DNA of 64,000 bases, from contig NZ_CP053838.1 of NCBI RefSeq assembly GCF_013201705.1, positions 62,001-126,000 of the forward strand, given 5' to 3'. Of this stretch, positions 36,646 to 44,731 are shown piece by piece. Position 1 is the first letter of the stretch; each line of letters starts with the position of its first letter. The notes below the pieces were generated by a model that made no database searches, was not told where the DNA came from, and worked only from the letters and a program-made list of their open reading frames with translations. The translations under genes and the position numbers were made by a program. Source of the stretch: Aliarcobacter faecis. GTDB taxonomy: Bacteria > Campylobacterota > Campylobacteria > Campylobacterales > Arcobacteraceae.

Positions 36646-36929
36646 ATGTGTAAATTTTATAAAAATATGAATCACTTTTTTCATAGCTTTGGTATATTTT
36701 AACAGTTATATCAATATTAGTTTTAATAGGCTCTTTTATATATGGCTTTTTTTATACTATGTTTTTTCAAGATAATGATTATGTAGATTTTAATAGTTTT
36801 TTAATTTATATTGCATTTTTGGCTATATTATTTGCAACTGGAAAATCAATGGCTTCTAAATCTTCTAATAGTCTATTTGAACTTGAAAATAATAAAAAGG
36901 GTAGTGGTATTGCAAATGAATCAAAATAG
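36646..36929 (+). pseudogene. Small membrane protein B, diverged copy, frameshifted
   Basis: It starts MCKFYKI like gene B, then meets a TGA. The rest is recognisable only by changing frame at least twice within the first 80 bases, the second time in the T run at 36720-36724. From 36723 the frame is clean to TAG 36927-36929 (LIGSFIYGFFYTMFF, IYIAFLAILFATGKS). Neighbouring A, C and D copies are intact. Confidence 0.65.
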
Positions 36930-37203
36930 ATTAGATAAATACAGTAAAACAAATGAAAAAATAGTTCCTTGGACACTATTTATAATATTTTTAATTTCAA
37001 TTCCAATTCTATATATACTTTCGATTGAAAAGGTTAGATTTGATATTACAAATGATTTTAATAGTAATAAAACTATTATTTGTAAAATACATGATATAAA
37101 AATAGAAGTCTCAAAAGATGATGGCTGGATAATTGATGATAGTTATAAATTTGTTAAAGGTCCAACAAGACTAATAATTTCTAGATGTGAAACTAAGGAG
37201 TAA
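36916..37203 (+). CDS. Small membrane protein C, diverged copy (95 aa)
   Basis: It begins MNQNRLDKYSKTNEK at ATG 36916. An earlier in-frame start is possible but would add residues with no counterpart in the other C proteins. One helix (about 18-36), then NKTIICKIHDIKIEVSKDDG and a terminal ISRCETKE. The Cys pair and VSKxDxW pattern match copy 1. It overlaps the decayed B gene by 14 bases. Confidence 0.65.
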   Translation: MNQNRLDKYSKTNEKIVPWTLFIIFLISIPILYILSIEKVRFDITNDFNSNKTIICKIHDIKIEVSKDDGWIIDDSYKFVKGPTRLIISRCETKE

Positions 37204-37207
37204 AAAT

Positions 37208-37489
37208 ATGATACCAAGAGGATTTTTCTATAAATATATGTTTTTATTCCTAATATGCTTTTTAAAAGGTAAATTGTTACTATGGGTATTTATTTTTTAT
37301 ATAGCAACTGCATTTTACTATAATTCAAATGATGGAACAGTTTTAGTAAGCTTTATGGCAATACTTTTCTTTTTATTTGGTATTAAATTTTATTTAGAGG
37401 ATAATTTAAAAGAAGAGCTTTATAGATATAAAAAATATTTAGTACTAAAAAGAAAAAGAGCTAATAAAATTAAAGTTGTAAATAAATAA
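37208..37489 (+). CDS. Small membrane protein D, diverged copy (93 aa)
   Basis: ATG 37208 is chosen because AAGGAG lies 7 bases upstream. Two helices, a central FYIATAFYYNSNDGT that parallels IYIATNIYFGINDGQ in copy 1, and a basic tail RYKKYLVLKRKRANK. The conserved NDG turn between helices and the RYKKYL tail define the D family. Confidence 0.65.
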   Translation: MIPRGFFYKYMFLFLICFLKGKLLLWVFIFYIATAFYYNSNDGTVLVSFMAILFFLFGIKFYLEDNLKEELYRYKKYLVLKRKRANKIKVVNK

Positions 37490-37501
37490 AATGATTCTTC
37501 T

Positions 37502-37864
37502 ATGCAAATAACAGTAATAATATTTTTAACTCTAATTACTCTATTTGAGTTAAAAATTTATAAATCAAATATTAAAAGCTTAAAAAGTTATATAGGTTAT
37601 TATAAATTTATCAAAAGTAATAAAAATATAAAATTTAAAAAAGATGAAAAAATATCAATTATAAACTCAAAAAATAAAATAGTAAAAACTAGTTCAAACT
37701 CATTTGTAGTTTCAATTGCTATATTGATTTTTATACTCTATTTAAATATAAGTCTTTTAGTAAATATACTTTTAATTTTACTATTTATACTTTCAATATT
37801 AAAATATATAAAAATAAAAAAATATGGTAATTATGTTTATAATTACTATAAAAATCAACCTTAA
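37502..37864 (+). CDS. Membrane protein of unknown function (120 aa)
   Basis: An N-terminal helix, about 45 basic cytoplasmic residues (SNKNIKFKKDEKISII), then two closely spaced helices (about 67-100) and a YxxYYK tail. It has no counterpart in the copies at 29430 and 44732, so the diverged operon is longer. No family recognised. Confidence 0.55.
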   Translation: MQITVIIFLTLITLFELKIYKSNIKSLKSYIGYYKFIKSNKNIKFKKDEKISIINSKNKIVKTSSNSFVVSIAILIFILYLNISLLVNILLILLFILSILKYIKIKKYGNYVYNYYKNQP

Positions 37865-37873
37865 GGATAAAAC

Positions 37874-38059
37874 TTGAAAAATTATATACTCATAATACTA
37901 TTTTTAATCATTCCATCGATAATACTATTTTTTAGCAATATAAATGACTCAAAAGAAGCAGCTATATTTTTATTTATTGGTGGATTATTTGTAAGCTTTT
38001 TAAATTATAAAAAAGATAAAGATGAAAGAGTTATGAAATTTTTAAATAAATGGTTTTAA
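37874..38059 (+). CDS. Small membrane protein (61 aa)
   Basis: It starts at TTG 37874, 6 bases after AAGGAT, and follows the preceding gene by 9 bases. Two helices (about 4-20 and 28-44) are joined by NINDSKEA, with a KKDKDERVMKFLNKWF tail. It is probably the last gene of the diverged small-membrane operon. Confidence 0.5.
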   Translation: MKNYILIILFLIIPSIILFFSNINDSKEAAIFLFIGGLFVSFLNYKKDKDERVMKFLNKWF

Positions 38060-38114
38060 AGATTACATACAAATTATTTTATAAAAATATTAAAAGAAAG
38101 TAATAAATAATAAT

Positions 38115-38366
38115 TTATTTAAATAGATCTTCAATATTTATATTTAAAGATTTTGATATCTTGTATAAATGCTCTAAATTAAAGTGTTTTTGATATCTAT
38201 TACTTTCACAGTTTGAATAAAATGCAATCGATTTAACACCAATATCAAGTGCTAACTTTTCTTGAGACAATCCTTTTTCTAATCTATATTTTTTAATATT
38301 TTTAGATATTTTTTTATAAAAAATTTCAATTTCTTTTTTAGAACTGTTACTAAAATCTACTTCCAT
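38115..38366 (-). CDS. XRE-family transcriptional regulator (83 aa)
   Basis: A classic HTH_3 domain: KNIKKYRLEKGLSQEKLALD followed by IGVKSIAFYSNCESNRY and DLFK at the end. It is divergent from a lipoprotein gene at 38470. The intervening 100 bases hold two TTTATCCTAT-type palindromes, one near each gene, so autoregulation and control of the lipoprotein genes is likely. Confidence 0.82.
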   Translation of the reverse strand: MEVDFSNSSKKEIEIFYKKISKNIKKYRLEKGLSQEKLALDIGVKSIAFYSNCESNRYQKHFNLEHLYKISKSLNINIEDLFK

Positions 38367-38371
38367 ATATA

Positions 38372-38446
38372 TTTATCCTATAGGTTAAAATTAATATAAA
38401 CTTTATTAAGATAGAATCATTTAGTCTTTATCCTATGGGATAAAAT
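38372..38446. promoter_or_regulatory. Paired operators between the XRE gene and the lipoprotein operon
   Basis: TTTATCCTATAGGTTAAAATT (from 38372) and TTTATCCTATGGGATAAAATT (from 38428) are near-identical. The second is a perfect palindrome (TTTATCC-TATG-GGATAAA). Each lies close to one of the divergent start codons. Confidence 0.65.
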
Positions 38447-38469
38447 TAATAAAATAAAAAAGGGAAAAA

Positions 38470-39018
38470 ATGAAAAGAATTCTATTATTAAGCTCAAGTG
38501 TTGCATTAGCAACTTTATTGTTTACAGGTTGTGGTATAAAAACTACAGAGTATAATCCATCTGCTGATAATGTACAAACATTAAGAGATTTTAAAGATCT
38601 TAAATTAAATGTTTCAAATTTTACTTCTACAAATAAAGGTGAAAGTAGTGTTTTGTGTAGATTAGCAGAAACAGTATCTACGCCAAAAGGTGAACCGTTT
38701 TCTACATATATTGAAAATGCACTACTAAGTGAACTTAAAATGGCTGGAAATTATGATAAAAATTCAAATATAAACTTAAGTGGAAATATAAATAAAGTAT
38801 ATGGAAGCTCTATGTTTGGAAATGCTTATTGGGAAATTAATGCAACTATAAAATCTTCAAATGGAAAATCATTAACTGTAAATACAAAAAGAGATTATCC
38901 ATCAGCATATTTAGCTTCAACAGCTTGTAATAATATGGGAACATCATTTGAACCAACTGTAAATCAATTAGTTAGTGATATTTTAAATCACAAAGATTTT
39001 CCAGAGCTTATTAAATAA
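38470..39018 (+). CDS. Lipoprotein, unknown function (182 aa)
   Basis: The lipobox LLFTGC puts the lipidated cysteine at 21. The mature part has a YxPSADNVQTLRDFK start, CRLAETVSTPKGEPFSTYI and a Ser/Asn-rich beta pattern, consistent with an outer-membrane-associated lipoprotein. GGGAAAAA precedes the ATG. It is first of four envelope genes in a row. Family not recognised. Confidence 0.75.
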   Translation: MKRILLLSSSVALATLLFTGCGIKTTEYNPSADNVQTLRDFKDLKLNVSNFTSTNKGESSVLCRLAETVSTPKGEPFSTYIENALLSELKMAGNYDKNSNINLSGNINKVYGSSMFGNAYWEINATIKSSNGKSLTVNTKRDYPSAYLASTACNNMGTSFEPTVNQLVSDILNHKDFPELIK

Positions 39019-39028
39019 GTAGACTATT

Positions 39029-39304
39029 ATGAAAATGAAAAATTTAAAAATATTATTATCAACAATATTAATAGGAACAGCTTTTATAGGCTGTTCTTCT
39101 ACTCCAGATGACAAAACTGTTAAATCTTTAGCTGTCTTATATAATATTAAATCAGCTCAAGAAAATGATATAAAAATAGTAAAATCTTTTGAAAAAGATG
39201 GAAAATTAGTATATATTTTACAAATTAAAGGAATGATTTGTGAAATGCCAATGATTGAAATAGATAAACAGTGGAATGCTATTGGTATTAAATGTGGTGG
39301 GTAA
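39029..39304 (+). CDS. Small lipoprotein (91 aa)
   Basis: Lipobox FIGCSS with the lipidated cysteine at 22, followed by about 70 residues containing two further cysteines (MICEMPMIEI and IKCGG) that may pair. It lies 10 bases after the previous lipoprotein gene and is probably in the same operon. Function unknown. Confidence 0.65.
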   Translation: MKMKNLKILLSTILIGTAFIGCSSTPDDKTVKSLAVLYNIKSAQENDIKIVKSFEKDGKLVYILQIKGMICEMPMIEIDKQWNAIGIKCGG

Positions 39305-39362
39305 TAAAGTTTTAATGAAAAATTCAAAATAATTAATATGAAAAAATGTATAAAGCCTTAAT

Positions 39363-40103
39363 TTGAAAAAGTTGCTTGTATCTTTTTTACTAATGAATAG
39401 CATTTTATTTGCATTTACTGATGAAGAAAGAAGATTTTGGGAAAGAGTTAATCCTGAACAATTGAAGAAATGGGAAAAAGTTAGAAGCCAAATGGGAAGC
39501 AGTGCTAACGAAGACCAAACAAGTAAACAAAAAGAAGATAATGAAAATGAAATAGTTGGATATTTAGGCAATAACCTACCAATTACAAAAGCAGATATGA
39601 AGTGGAGAGTAACAATGAACTCTTTATCGGCATCTAACTCTAAAGAGTGGGGAAAAGTCGTAACTATGCCAGATAATTGTAAAAGTGGACTAGATAATAA
39701 GTTATATGACATTATGGCTATATCTACAAATATTTTAAATCAACACCCAAAAGATTGGTTAAATGGAAAATATTTAGAGTTTGTTAATAGTAGATGTAGT
39801 CTTGTTGGAACATATACTCTTATAGATACAACTAAAGAAGATTTTGATAAATTAGTATATCAAAGTCATATTGAATTACCAAAAGAACAAAAAGATTTTT
39901 TCCTGAAAACAATTAAGCAAGAAGAAAACAATTCTTATGTTTTTCAAATTTTATTATATATAATGATTCCAGTTATATTATTTAGATTATATCAAAGAGA
40001 TAAAGAGCCTAGAAGAGAATTTCCTAGAATAGACAAACCATTTTCTTTTTGGAGTGTATTTTTTTGGTGGAGTATCTGGAATAATCAAAATGATAAACAT
40101 TAA
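39363..40103 (+). CDS. Exported protein with C-terminal membrane anchor (246 aa)
   Basis: It starts at TTG 39363. A signal peptide (KKLLVSFLLMNSILFAF) is followed by a Glu/Lys-rich segment, a domain with CKSGL and SRCSLVGTY, a membrane helix at about 195-212 and a short aromatic, basic tail. The ribosome site is weak. No family recognised. It lies within the lipoprotein cluster. Confidence 0.6.
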   Translation: MKKLLVSFLLMNSILFAFTDEERRFWERVNPEQLKKWEKVRSQMGSSANEDQTSKQKEDNENEIVGYLGNNLPITKADMKWRVTMNSLSASNSKEWGKVVTMPDNCKSGLDNKLYDIMAISTNILNQHPKDWLNGKYLEFVNSRCSLVGTYTLIDTTKEDFDKLVYQSHIELPKEQKDFFLKTIKQEENNSYVFQILLYIMIPVILFRLYQRDKEPRREFPRIDKPFSFWSVFFWWSIWNNQNDKH

Positions 40104-40110
40104 TAATACA

Positions 40111-40130
40111 AAAAAAAGGGGGGAGGGAGG
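40111..40130 (+). promoter_or_regulatory. A8-G6 polypurine leader of the next lipoprotein gene
   Basis: Eight A residues run into GGGGGGAGGGAGG, ending 9 bases before the ATG at 40139. It includes a strong Shine-Dalgarno core but is far more G-rich than anything nearby. Length change in the G6 or A8 run would alter ribosome-site spacing. Confidence 0.5.
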
Positions 40131-40138
40131 AAAAAGAG

Positions 40139-41251
40139 ATGAAAAATCTAATTATGAAAATAGTAACACTTGCTGCTATTATATTTGGTTTAAGTGGTTG
40201 TAGTTCTACTACAATTAATGGTTTATCATTAAACAATGACTCAGTTTTAAAAGATAATAGTAAAACAAAAATTTACTATGAAGATTTAAGTGAGAAATTT
40301 GTTGTTGAAGCAAATAAAAAAATAGTTGAAGATCTAAATAGTTCTGATATTATTCCAATAAAATGGTACACTCTAGCTAATCAAAAAGAAGCAACAGGCA
40401 TTACTAATTCAAAATATACTTCAACTGTGAATGACTTAAGAAAAAAAGTTGAGGATGGAAAGTTTAAAGTATCTAATGATGGTACAAAAATAGTTTTTGA
40501 AAAGCAATATACTGATTTAGTAGCTCAACTTGAAGATATTCAAAATATTTATTCTTATCTAAATTTCTCACTTATAACAGATAAAGATATTGAAACTTCA
40601 TTTAATAAAAGAGATACATATTTAACTGCTTCAATATATTTTGACAAAGAAAATTCAAATATGCAAGAACTTGTATTTTTCACTAGATATTCTTTTTTTC
40701 ATGACTTAGTAAAAAATGGCATTAAGAAACAAATTGAACTAGGTTCATGGGAAATGGTGGATAGTCCAGAAAAAGCAGATAAAGAGATTTATTTTGAATT
40801 ATCAAGAGATTATTTTCCTGCAGAGCTTAAATATTTAAGAAAAAATAAAAAAGGAATTAAATTTGTTTCTTTGGATTCAGGAAATAAATTTAATATAGAG
40901 GCAAATAATAAAGGTAAAAATAATAGTAGCCATATTGGTGTAGGACAATCTGCTATGAATCTGGCAAGTAGTTCAAATGGTGATTTAACATCAGCTGCTA
41001 TTGGTTTAGCTGTTGCTGGAGTATTTTCTTTGTTTGAAGATACACCTAAAAAAGAGAATACAATTATAAATGAGTATTCAGGAGTTTTTGCTTCTATAAG
41101 AGTTATAGATAAAATTAAAAATATAGATAATTTAAAACTATACGATACTTATATTAATAATGATATGTTTGATACAAGAAATAACTTGTTTAAAAAAATA
41201 CATGAAACTATCAATATTGATCCAGATAGTAAAAAGTATAATATTAATTGA
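40139..41251 (+). CDS. Large lipoprotein, unknown function (370 aa)
   Basis: Lipobox LSGC with the lipidated cysteine at 21. A long mature domain follows, with a Ser/Gly/Ala-rich hydrophobic stretch at about 265-305 (GVGQSAMNLA, AAIGLAVAGVFSLF) that could associate with membrane, somewhat like surface-exclusion lipoproteins. No firm family. A strong hairpin follows about 65 bases after the stop. Confidence 0.65.
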   Translation: MKNLIMKIVTLAAIIFGLSGCSSTTINGLSLNNDSVLKDNSKTKIYYEDLSEKFVVEANKKIVEDLNSSDIIPIKWYTLANQKEATGITNSKYTSTVNDLRKKVEDGKFKVSNDGTKIVFEKQYTDLVAQLEDIQNIYSYLNFSLITDKDIETSFNKRDTYLTASIYFDKENSNMQELVFFTRYSFFHDLVKNGIKKQIELGSWEMVDSPEKADKEIYFELSRDYFPAELKYLRKNKKGIKFVSLDSGNKFNIEANNKGKNNSSHIGVGQSAMNLASSSNGDLTSAAIGLAVAGVFSLFEDTPKKENTIINEYSGVFASIRVIDKIKNIDNLKLYDTYINNDMFDTRNNLFKKIHETINIDPDSKKYNIN

Positions 41252-41316
41252 TATAACAACTTTCGATTATATAAAGAAATTTTAAATTATTTTTACTACT
41301 TTAATGCAAGTTTATA

Positions 41317-41347
41317 ACTAGCACAAAAATGATTTTTATGTGCTAGT
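41317..41347 (+). terminator. Hairpin after the lipoprotein cluster
   Basis: ACTAGCACA and TGTGCTAGT pair perfectly around an A/T-rich loop that extends the stem. No long U-tract follows. Confidence 0.55.
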
Positions 41348-41439
41348 GCTTACACTAACTTTATAATAAATCCTTTTTTGTGTTAGTTATTTAAAAATCG
41401 TTTCTAAAGAAACAAACTAACATCAAAGGAGGTGCAAAC

Positions 41440-41652
41440 ATGGCATATTTAATGTATGTATTTTTACTAACATTTTTTATAATTTTAATTAATGTTAAAA
41501 CATTAGATAAATACTCAAAAAAAGTTTGGTTAAAACTAAAATCTTCTAAAAATTTTATAGCAGGATTACTTGCTAGTTTAGGAATTAGTAATTTAGCCAA
41601 TAAAATTGATTATCTTGTCTATTGGGATATAGTAAAAATAAAAGAGTTATGA
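41440..41652 (+). CDS. Small membrane protein (70 aa)
   Basis: A near-consensus AAAGGAGGTG site lies 7 bases before the ATG, unusually strong for this window. One helix (about 4-22), a basic linker, and a second amphipathic segment (IAGLLASLGISNLANKI). No known family. Confidence 0.6.
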   Translation: MAYLMYVFLLTFFIILINVKTLDKYSKKVWLKLKSSKNFIAGLLASLGISNLANKIDYLVYWDIVKIKEL

Positions 41653-41716
41653 TTTTCAATAATTTTGGTATAATGCTAATACCTATTGGATTATATTTAA
41701 TTGATAAGGAGAAATA

Positions 41717-41845
41717 ATGGAAATTCCAATTAATCCAGGTTCTATTACTATGATGATAATATTAGCGGGAGCAATATTCCTTGCTTATGGAAAATACTCA
41801 TACGAAAAAGACTTAAAAAATAAAAAAAATAAAAAATCTTGCTAA
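41717..41845 (+). CDS. Tiny single-TM peptide (42 aa)
   Basis: MEIPINPGSITMMIILAGAI, then FLAYGKYSYEKDLKNKKNKK: one helix followed by the GKYSYEKD motif shared with the peptides at 35811 and 44620. AAGGAG precedes the ATG. Confidence 0.5.
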   Translation: MEIPINPGSITMMIILAGAIFLAYGKYSYEKDLKNKKNKKSC

Positions 41846-42158
41846 AGTCTTAGCGAACTAATCTATAAATAATTTATTGTTTAAATTAGTTTCCAGTTAA
41901 TTCTGGATGGATTCTTAATTTGCTGAAAATTAAATTAAAAAATATATGAAACTAGATATAACTTAAGTGACATAAACTAGATAGTGATATAATCAAAATA
42001 ACAGTTATTGCATTGATAGGAATATTGCTACTTGTATGTAAATATTTTTATTAACAAGATTTAAAAACTAAAAAACAAAATTAAAAATACAAAAAAATTA
42101 AATATTCAATAGTTAATTTTTAAAAACTATTATATTATTTTAAAAAAGGAAAAGACAT

Positions 42159-42272
42159 ATGACAACAACAATAGTAAGTGGAATATTTTTATTTCTTCCA
42201 ATTGTTTTAGGAATTGTAGGAGTTGCAATTTTTTCAGCGAAAAAAAATGTTGAGAGTAAAAATAATTGAGTA
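42159..42272 (+). CDS. Tiny single-TM peptide (37 aa)
   Basis: MTTTIVSGIFLFLPIVLGIV, then GVAIFSAKKMLRVKIIE: one long helix and a basic end. AAAAGGAAAAG precedes the ATG. It lacks the GKxxYE motif of the related peptides. The gap 41846-42158 to the left holds only a short hydrophobic frame (ending at 42053) without a start. Confidence 0.4.
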
Positions 42273-42337
42273 AGTTTATCTCTTGAAACTTGTAAAACTA
42301 TTTCGCCAACATAATTTCCAAATTTATTTCACAAATG

Positions 42338-42437
42338 TTTCAAAAAATGGAAACATAAAAGTAAAATAGCTGAAAACAAGTTAGTGAAACATGTGGAAAC
42401 TTATTTGTGAAATGGGTGGAAACATGCGTGTGAAATC
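42338..42437. repeat. GAAAC repeat block before the 42424 gene
   Basis: Repeated GTGGAAAC, GTGAAAC and GTGAAAT words (42384, 42393, 42407, 42416, 42430), plus a perfect hairpin ATGTTTC/GAAACAT at 42337-42356. The gene to the right starts within this block. Complementary GTTTC words recur downstream at 42808-42859. Confidence 0.55.
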
Positions 42438-42732
42438 TCTAGATGCTTATGATATTAAAAATGATATTGCAGATGTAAACAGTAAAGAGATTTTAACGCA
42501 GTCTAATAATATAATTTATGAAAAAATAAAATCACATTTTAAAATAAATCCAAAATATTATGGTTTAAATATTAATCATTACACAAATGAAGAAGATGAA
42601 TATTTAGAATCTTTAGAGATTACAAATATTATAAAAAAAAGATCAATAAATAAAAATGAATCTACAAAAATGATTACTCAAGATCAGATGTTAAATTATT
42701 TAGAGAATAAATTAAAATCATCTACAATATAA
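42424..42732 (+). CDS. Unknown protein between GAAAC repeats (102 aa)
   Basis: It begins MRVKSLDAYDIKNDI at ATG 42424, preceded by GGTGGA; in-frame ATGs at 42391 and 42412 are alternatives. Hydrophilic, helical, with paired acidic stretches (NEEDEYLESLEI) and a basic turn (IIKKRSINK). No family seen. Being flanked on both sides by the same short repeat suggests a DNA-binding or replication-linked role, but that is speculation. Confidence 0.5.
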   Translation: MRVKSLDAYDIKNDIADVNSKEILTQSNNIIYEKIKSHFKINPKYYGLNINHYTNEEDEYLESLEITNIIKKRSINKNESTKMITQDQMLNYLENKLKSSTI

Positions 42733-42807
42733 CTATTATTTTTTAAAATAAAATCTCTTTTCAAACTCAAAAATCTATAAAAATTTACAAAAAAGTTAGC
42801 TCTTACT

Positions 42808-42859
42808 GTTTCTAAACTGTTTCTTTTGGTGTTTCCTAAGTGTTTCTTTTACTGTTTCT
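42808..42859. repeat. Five GTTTC words spaced 11/12/11/12 bases
   Basis: GTTTCT or GTTTCC starts at 42808, 42819, 42831, 42842 and 42854, a 23-base double unit of about 2.3 copies, placing every word on the same face of the helix. This is typical of iterons or cooperative operator arrays. The remaining gap to 43341 is AT-rich with no gene found; AAGGAG before 43342 serves the recombinase. Confidence 0.7.
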
Positions 42860-43341
42860 TATTAAAAAATCAACACTTTATAAAAGCCTTATTTTAAGCT
42901 TATTTGCTCAAGTTTATTAAAAAAAAGGAAACCGTAGCAAATTTTTTAACTATAAAAAAAATTAACCTAAAAGCAATAAACAAAAATCTATGTTACAATT
43001 TTCTAATTTTAACTTTTTAAATAATTAACTTGTAAGATTTTTGCAAGTTTGCTACAGCATATATTTTTTAAATATATGAAAACGATAGATACTATATCTT
43101 CAAAAAATATCTATTATTCCTTATCTTTTTATAATTTGTAAAAGCACAATTACTTTTAATAAACTAAAAAGAAAAACATAAAATATAATCCTGACCTCTA
43201 CGGAGATCCTTTAACGCCTTATTCCAAAAATTCATATGCAAGAATTTAAAAAAAAGCAGATTGACTCAACAAAAAATTGCTTCAGATAGGAGCTGAATCT
43301 ATCATCAAAAATAAAAAAAATTTCATACAAAGGAGAAAGAA

Positions 43342-44262
43342 ATGAGAGGAAGTGTTTACTACCAAAGCTCACAGTTAGTAAAACAAATATTTCAAGAAGG
43401 AGCAAAAAAAGAAGATAAAATAAATCCAAATCATGAATACTACCAAATTGTTTCAAGCTATAAAACCATGGAGAGTTACAGAAGAGTTTGGAACAATTTT
43501 TTTAACTATTTAAAAGAGCATTGGAAGATAAAAGATTTTGAGAAAATTAGTTCAGAACATGTTCATGCTTACATGGATTATAAGATTGAATACTATCCTT
43601 CAAAACAATATCTTGAAAAAATTTCAGCTGCACTTGGAAAACTAGAAATTGCATTAAAAAACTTTTCAAAAAATATTCACAAGATAGAAAAATATTATGA
43701 TTTTTCAATTAGGCAAACTATTTTAAATGAAGCAAGAGATTTAAAACTTGTAGCAAATAATTATCATAATCGTGCATATAAAAAACCAATGCTTTTAATT
43801 TCAAATTTAAAAAATCCTATTAATCAACTTGCAGCTAAAATTCAACTTGAAGGTGGAGCTAGAATTGAAGGAGTTGCATTAATAAAACCTGAACAACTTC
43901 TTAGAATTAAAATTGATAAAGTAACACAAGTTGAAAAAGGAATTATCTATACAAAGGAAAAAGGTGGAAAGCAAGGTGAAGTCTTAGTATCACTTAAAAC
44001 TTATGCTGAATTAGAAAATTATCTATCATTAAATTCAAAATTTAAAATCAATCGACAAGATTATTATAACGATATAAAACAAGCAGCACTTATTTCAAAA
44101 GAAGTTTCTGAAGGAAGTCATGGTCTTAGATGGAACTTTGCAAAAAGAAGAATGTTTGAATATGGAAAAGCTGATTACACTTATTCTGATTCACTTCAAC
44201 AAGTTAGTTATGAGATGAAGCATAATAGAGCTAGTATTACTGAACACTATTTGGGAGGATGA
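43342..44262 (+). CDS. Tyrosine recombinase/integrase
   Basis: 306 residues. An N-terminal SAM-like core-binding domain (SYRRVWNNFFNYLKEHW, FEKISSEHVHAYMDY) is followed by the catalytic domain: R174 in GGARIEG, H260-x-x-R263 in SHGLRW, H294 in MKHNR and nucleophile Y303 in EHYLGG. All catalytic positions except a clear lysine can be seen, so it is probably active. It lies between the two inverted repeat arms. I found no att duplication. Confidence 0.85.
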   Translation: MRGSVYYQSSQLVKQIFQEGAKKEDKINPNHEYYQIVSSYKTMESYRRVWNNFFNYLKEHWKIKDFEKISSEHVHAYMDYKIEYYPSKQYLEKISAALGKLEIALKNFSKNIHKIEKYYDFSIRQTILNEARDLKLVANNYHNRAYKKPMLLISNLKNPINQLAAKIQLEGGARIEGVALIKPEQLLRIKIDKVTQVEKGIIYTKEKGGKQGEVLVSLKTYAELENYLSLNSKFKINRQDYYNDIKQAALISKEVSEGSHGLRWNFAKRRMFEYGKADYTYSDSLQQVSYEMKHNRASITEHYLGG

Positions 44263-44440
44263 TTTTTATTTTCTTTAAAAAAGTTCTTATATTATAAAAA
44301 TATTAACCTTTGATTTTACAAATAAAATTTACAATTCGTTTTAAAAATATTTTGTTTGATGATATAAAGATTTTGTAATATTTGATAGCTTTGCTATAAT
44401 TAACACAGAAAATTTATTGATACATAAACTAGGAGAAAAT

Positions 44441-44542
44441 TTGGAAGAGTTAAGATTTTCATTAGTCGCACTGTTTGCATTTTTTGTACTTTATCTATCT
44501 TTTAAAGTAAAAAAGAAAAATGAAAATAAAAGCACTAAGTAA
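44441..44542 (+). CDS. Tiny single-TM peptide (33 aa)
   Basis: It starts at TTG 44441, 7 bases after AGGAG. One helix (LRFSLVALFAFFVLYLSF) and a lysine/asparagine tail (KVKKKNENKSTK). It converges with the small-membrane operon across a terminator. Confidence 0.45.
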   Translation: MEELRFSLVALFAFFVLYLSFKVKKKNENKSTK

Positions 44543-44565
44543 TTTTTTTAATCTCTAAAAATAAT

Positions 44566-44598
44566 AAATCCCTGTTACTTATAAATAAACAGGGATTT
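44566..44598. terminator. Bidirectional terminator
   Basis: AAATCCCTGTT and AACAGGGATTT pair perfectly, with T and A runs on either side. It separates two convergent genes. Confidence 0.8.
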
Positions 44599-44619
44599 TA
44601 TAAAATATTAAAATTACTT

Positions 44620-44730
44620 TTATTTTAAATTTTTATCTTTTTCATAATCAAATTTGCCAACTGCTAAAATTATTCCAATTACCAACATTGTAAGTAGTAT
44701 AATTGTTACTGTATTAAATTCTAATTGCAT
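44620..44730 (-). CDS. Tiny single-TM peptide (36 aa), end of operon copy 3
   Basis: MQLEFNTVTIILLTMLVIGI, then ILAVGKFDYEKDKNLK: one helix and the GKFDYEKD motif shared with the peptides at 35811 and 41717. It starts one base after the stop of gene D, exactly as the unrelated peptide at 30568 does in the other arm. It lies just outside the identical repeat. Confidence 0.5.
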   Translation of the reverse strand: MQLEFNTVTIILLTMLVIGIILAVGKFDYEKDKNLK

Positions 44731-44731
44731 T

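Noticed and set aside
41990-42053. Hydrophobic frame ending in LIGILLLVCKYFY
   Set aside because: No usable start codon or ribosome site; probably a relic of another tiny membrane peptide.
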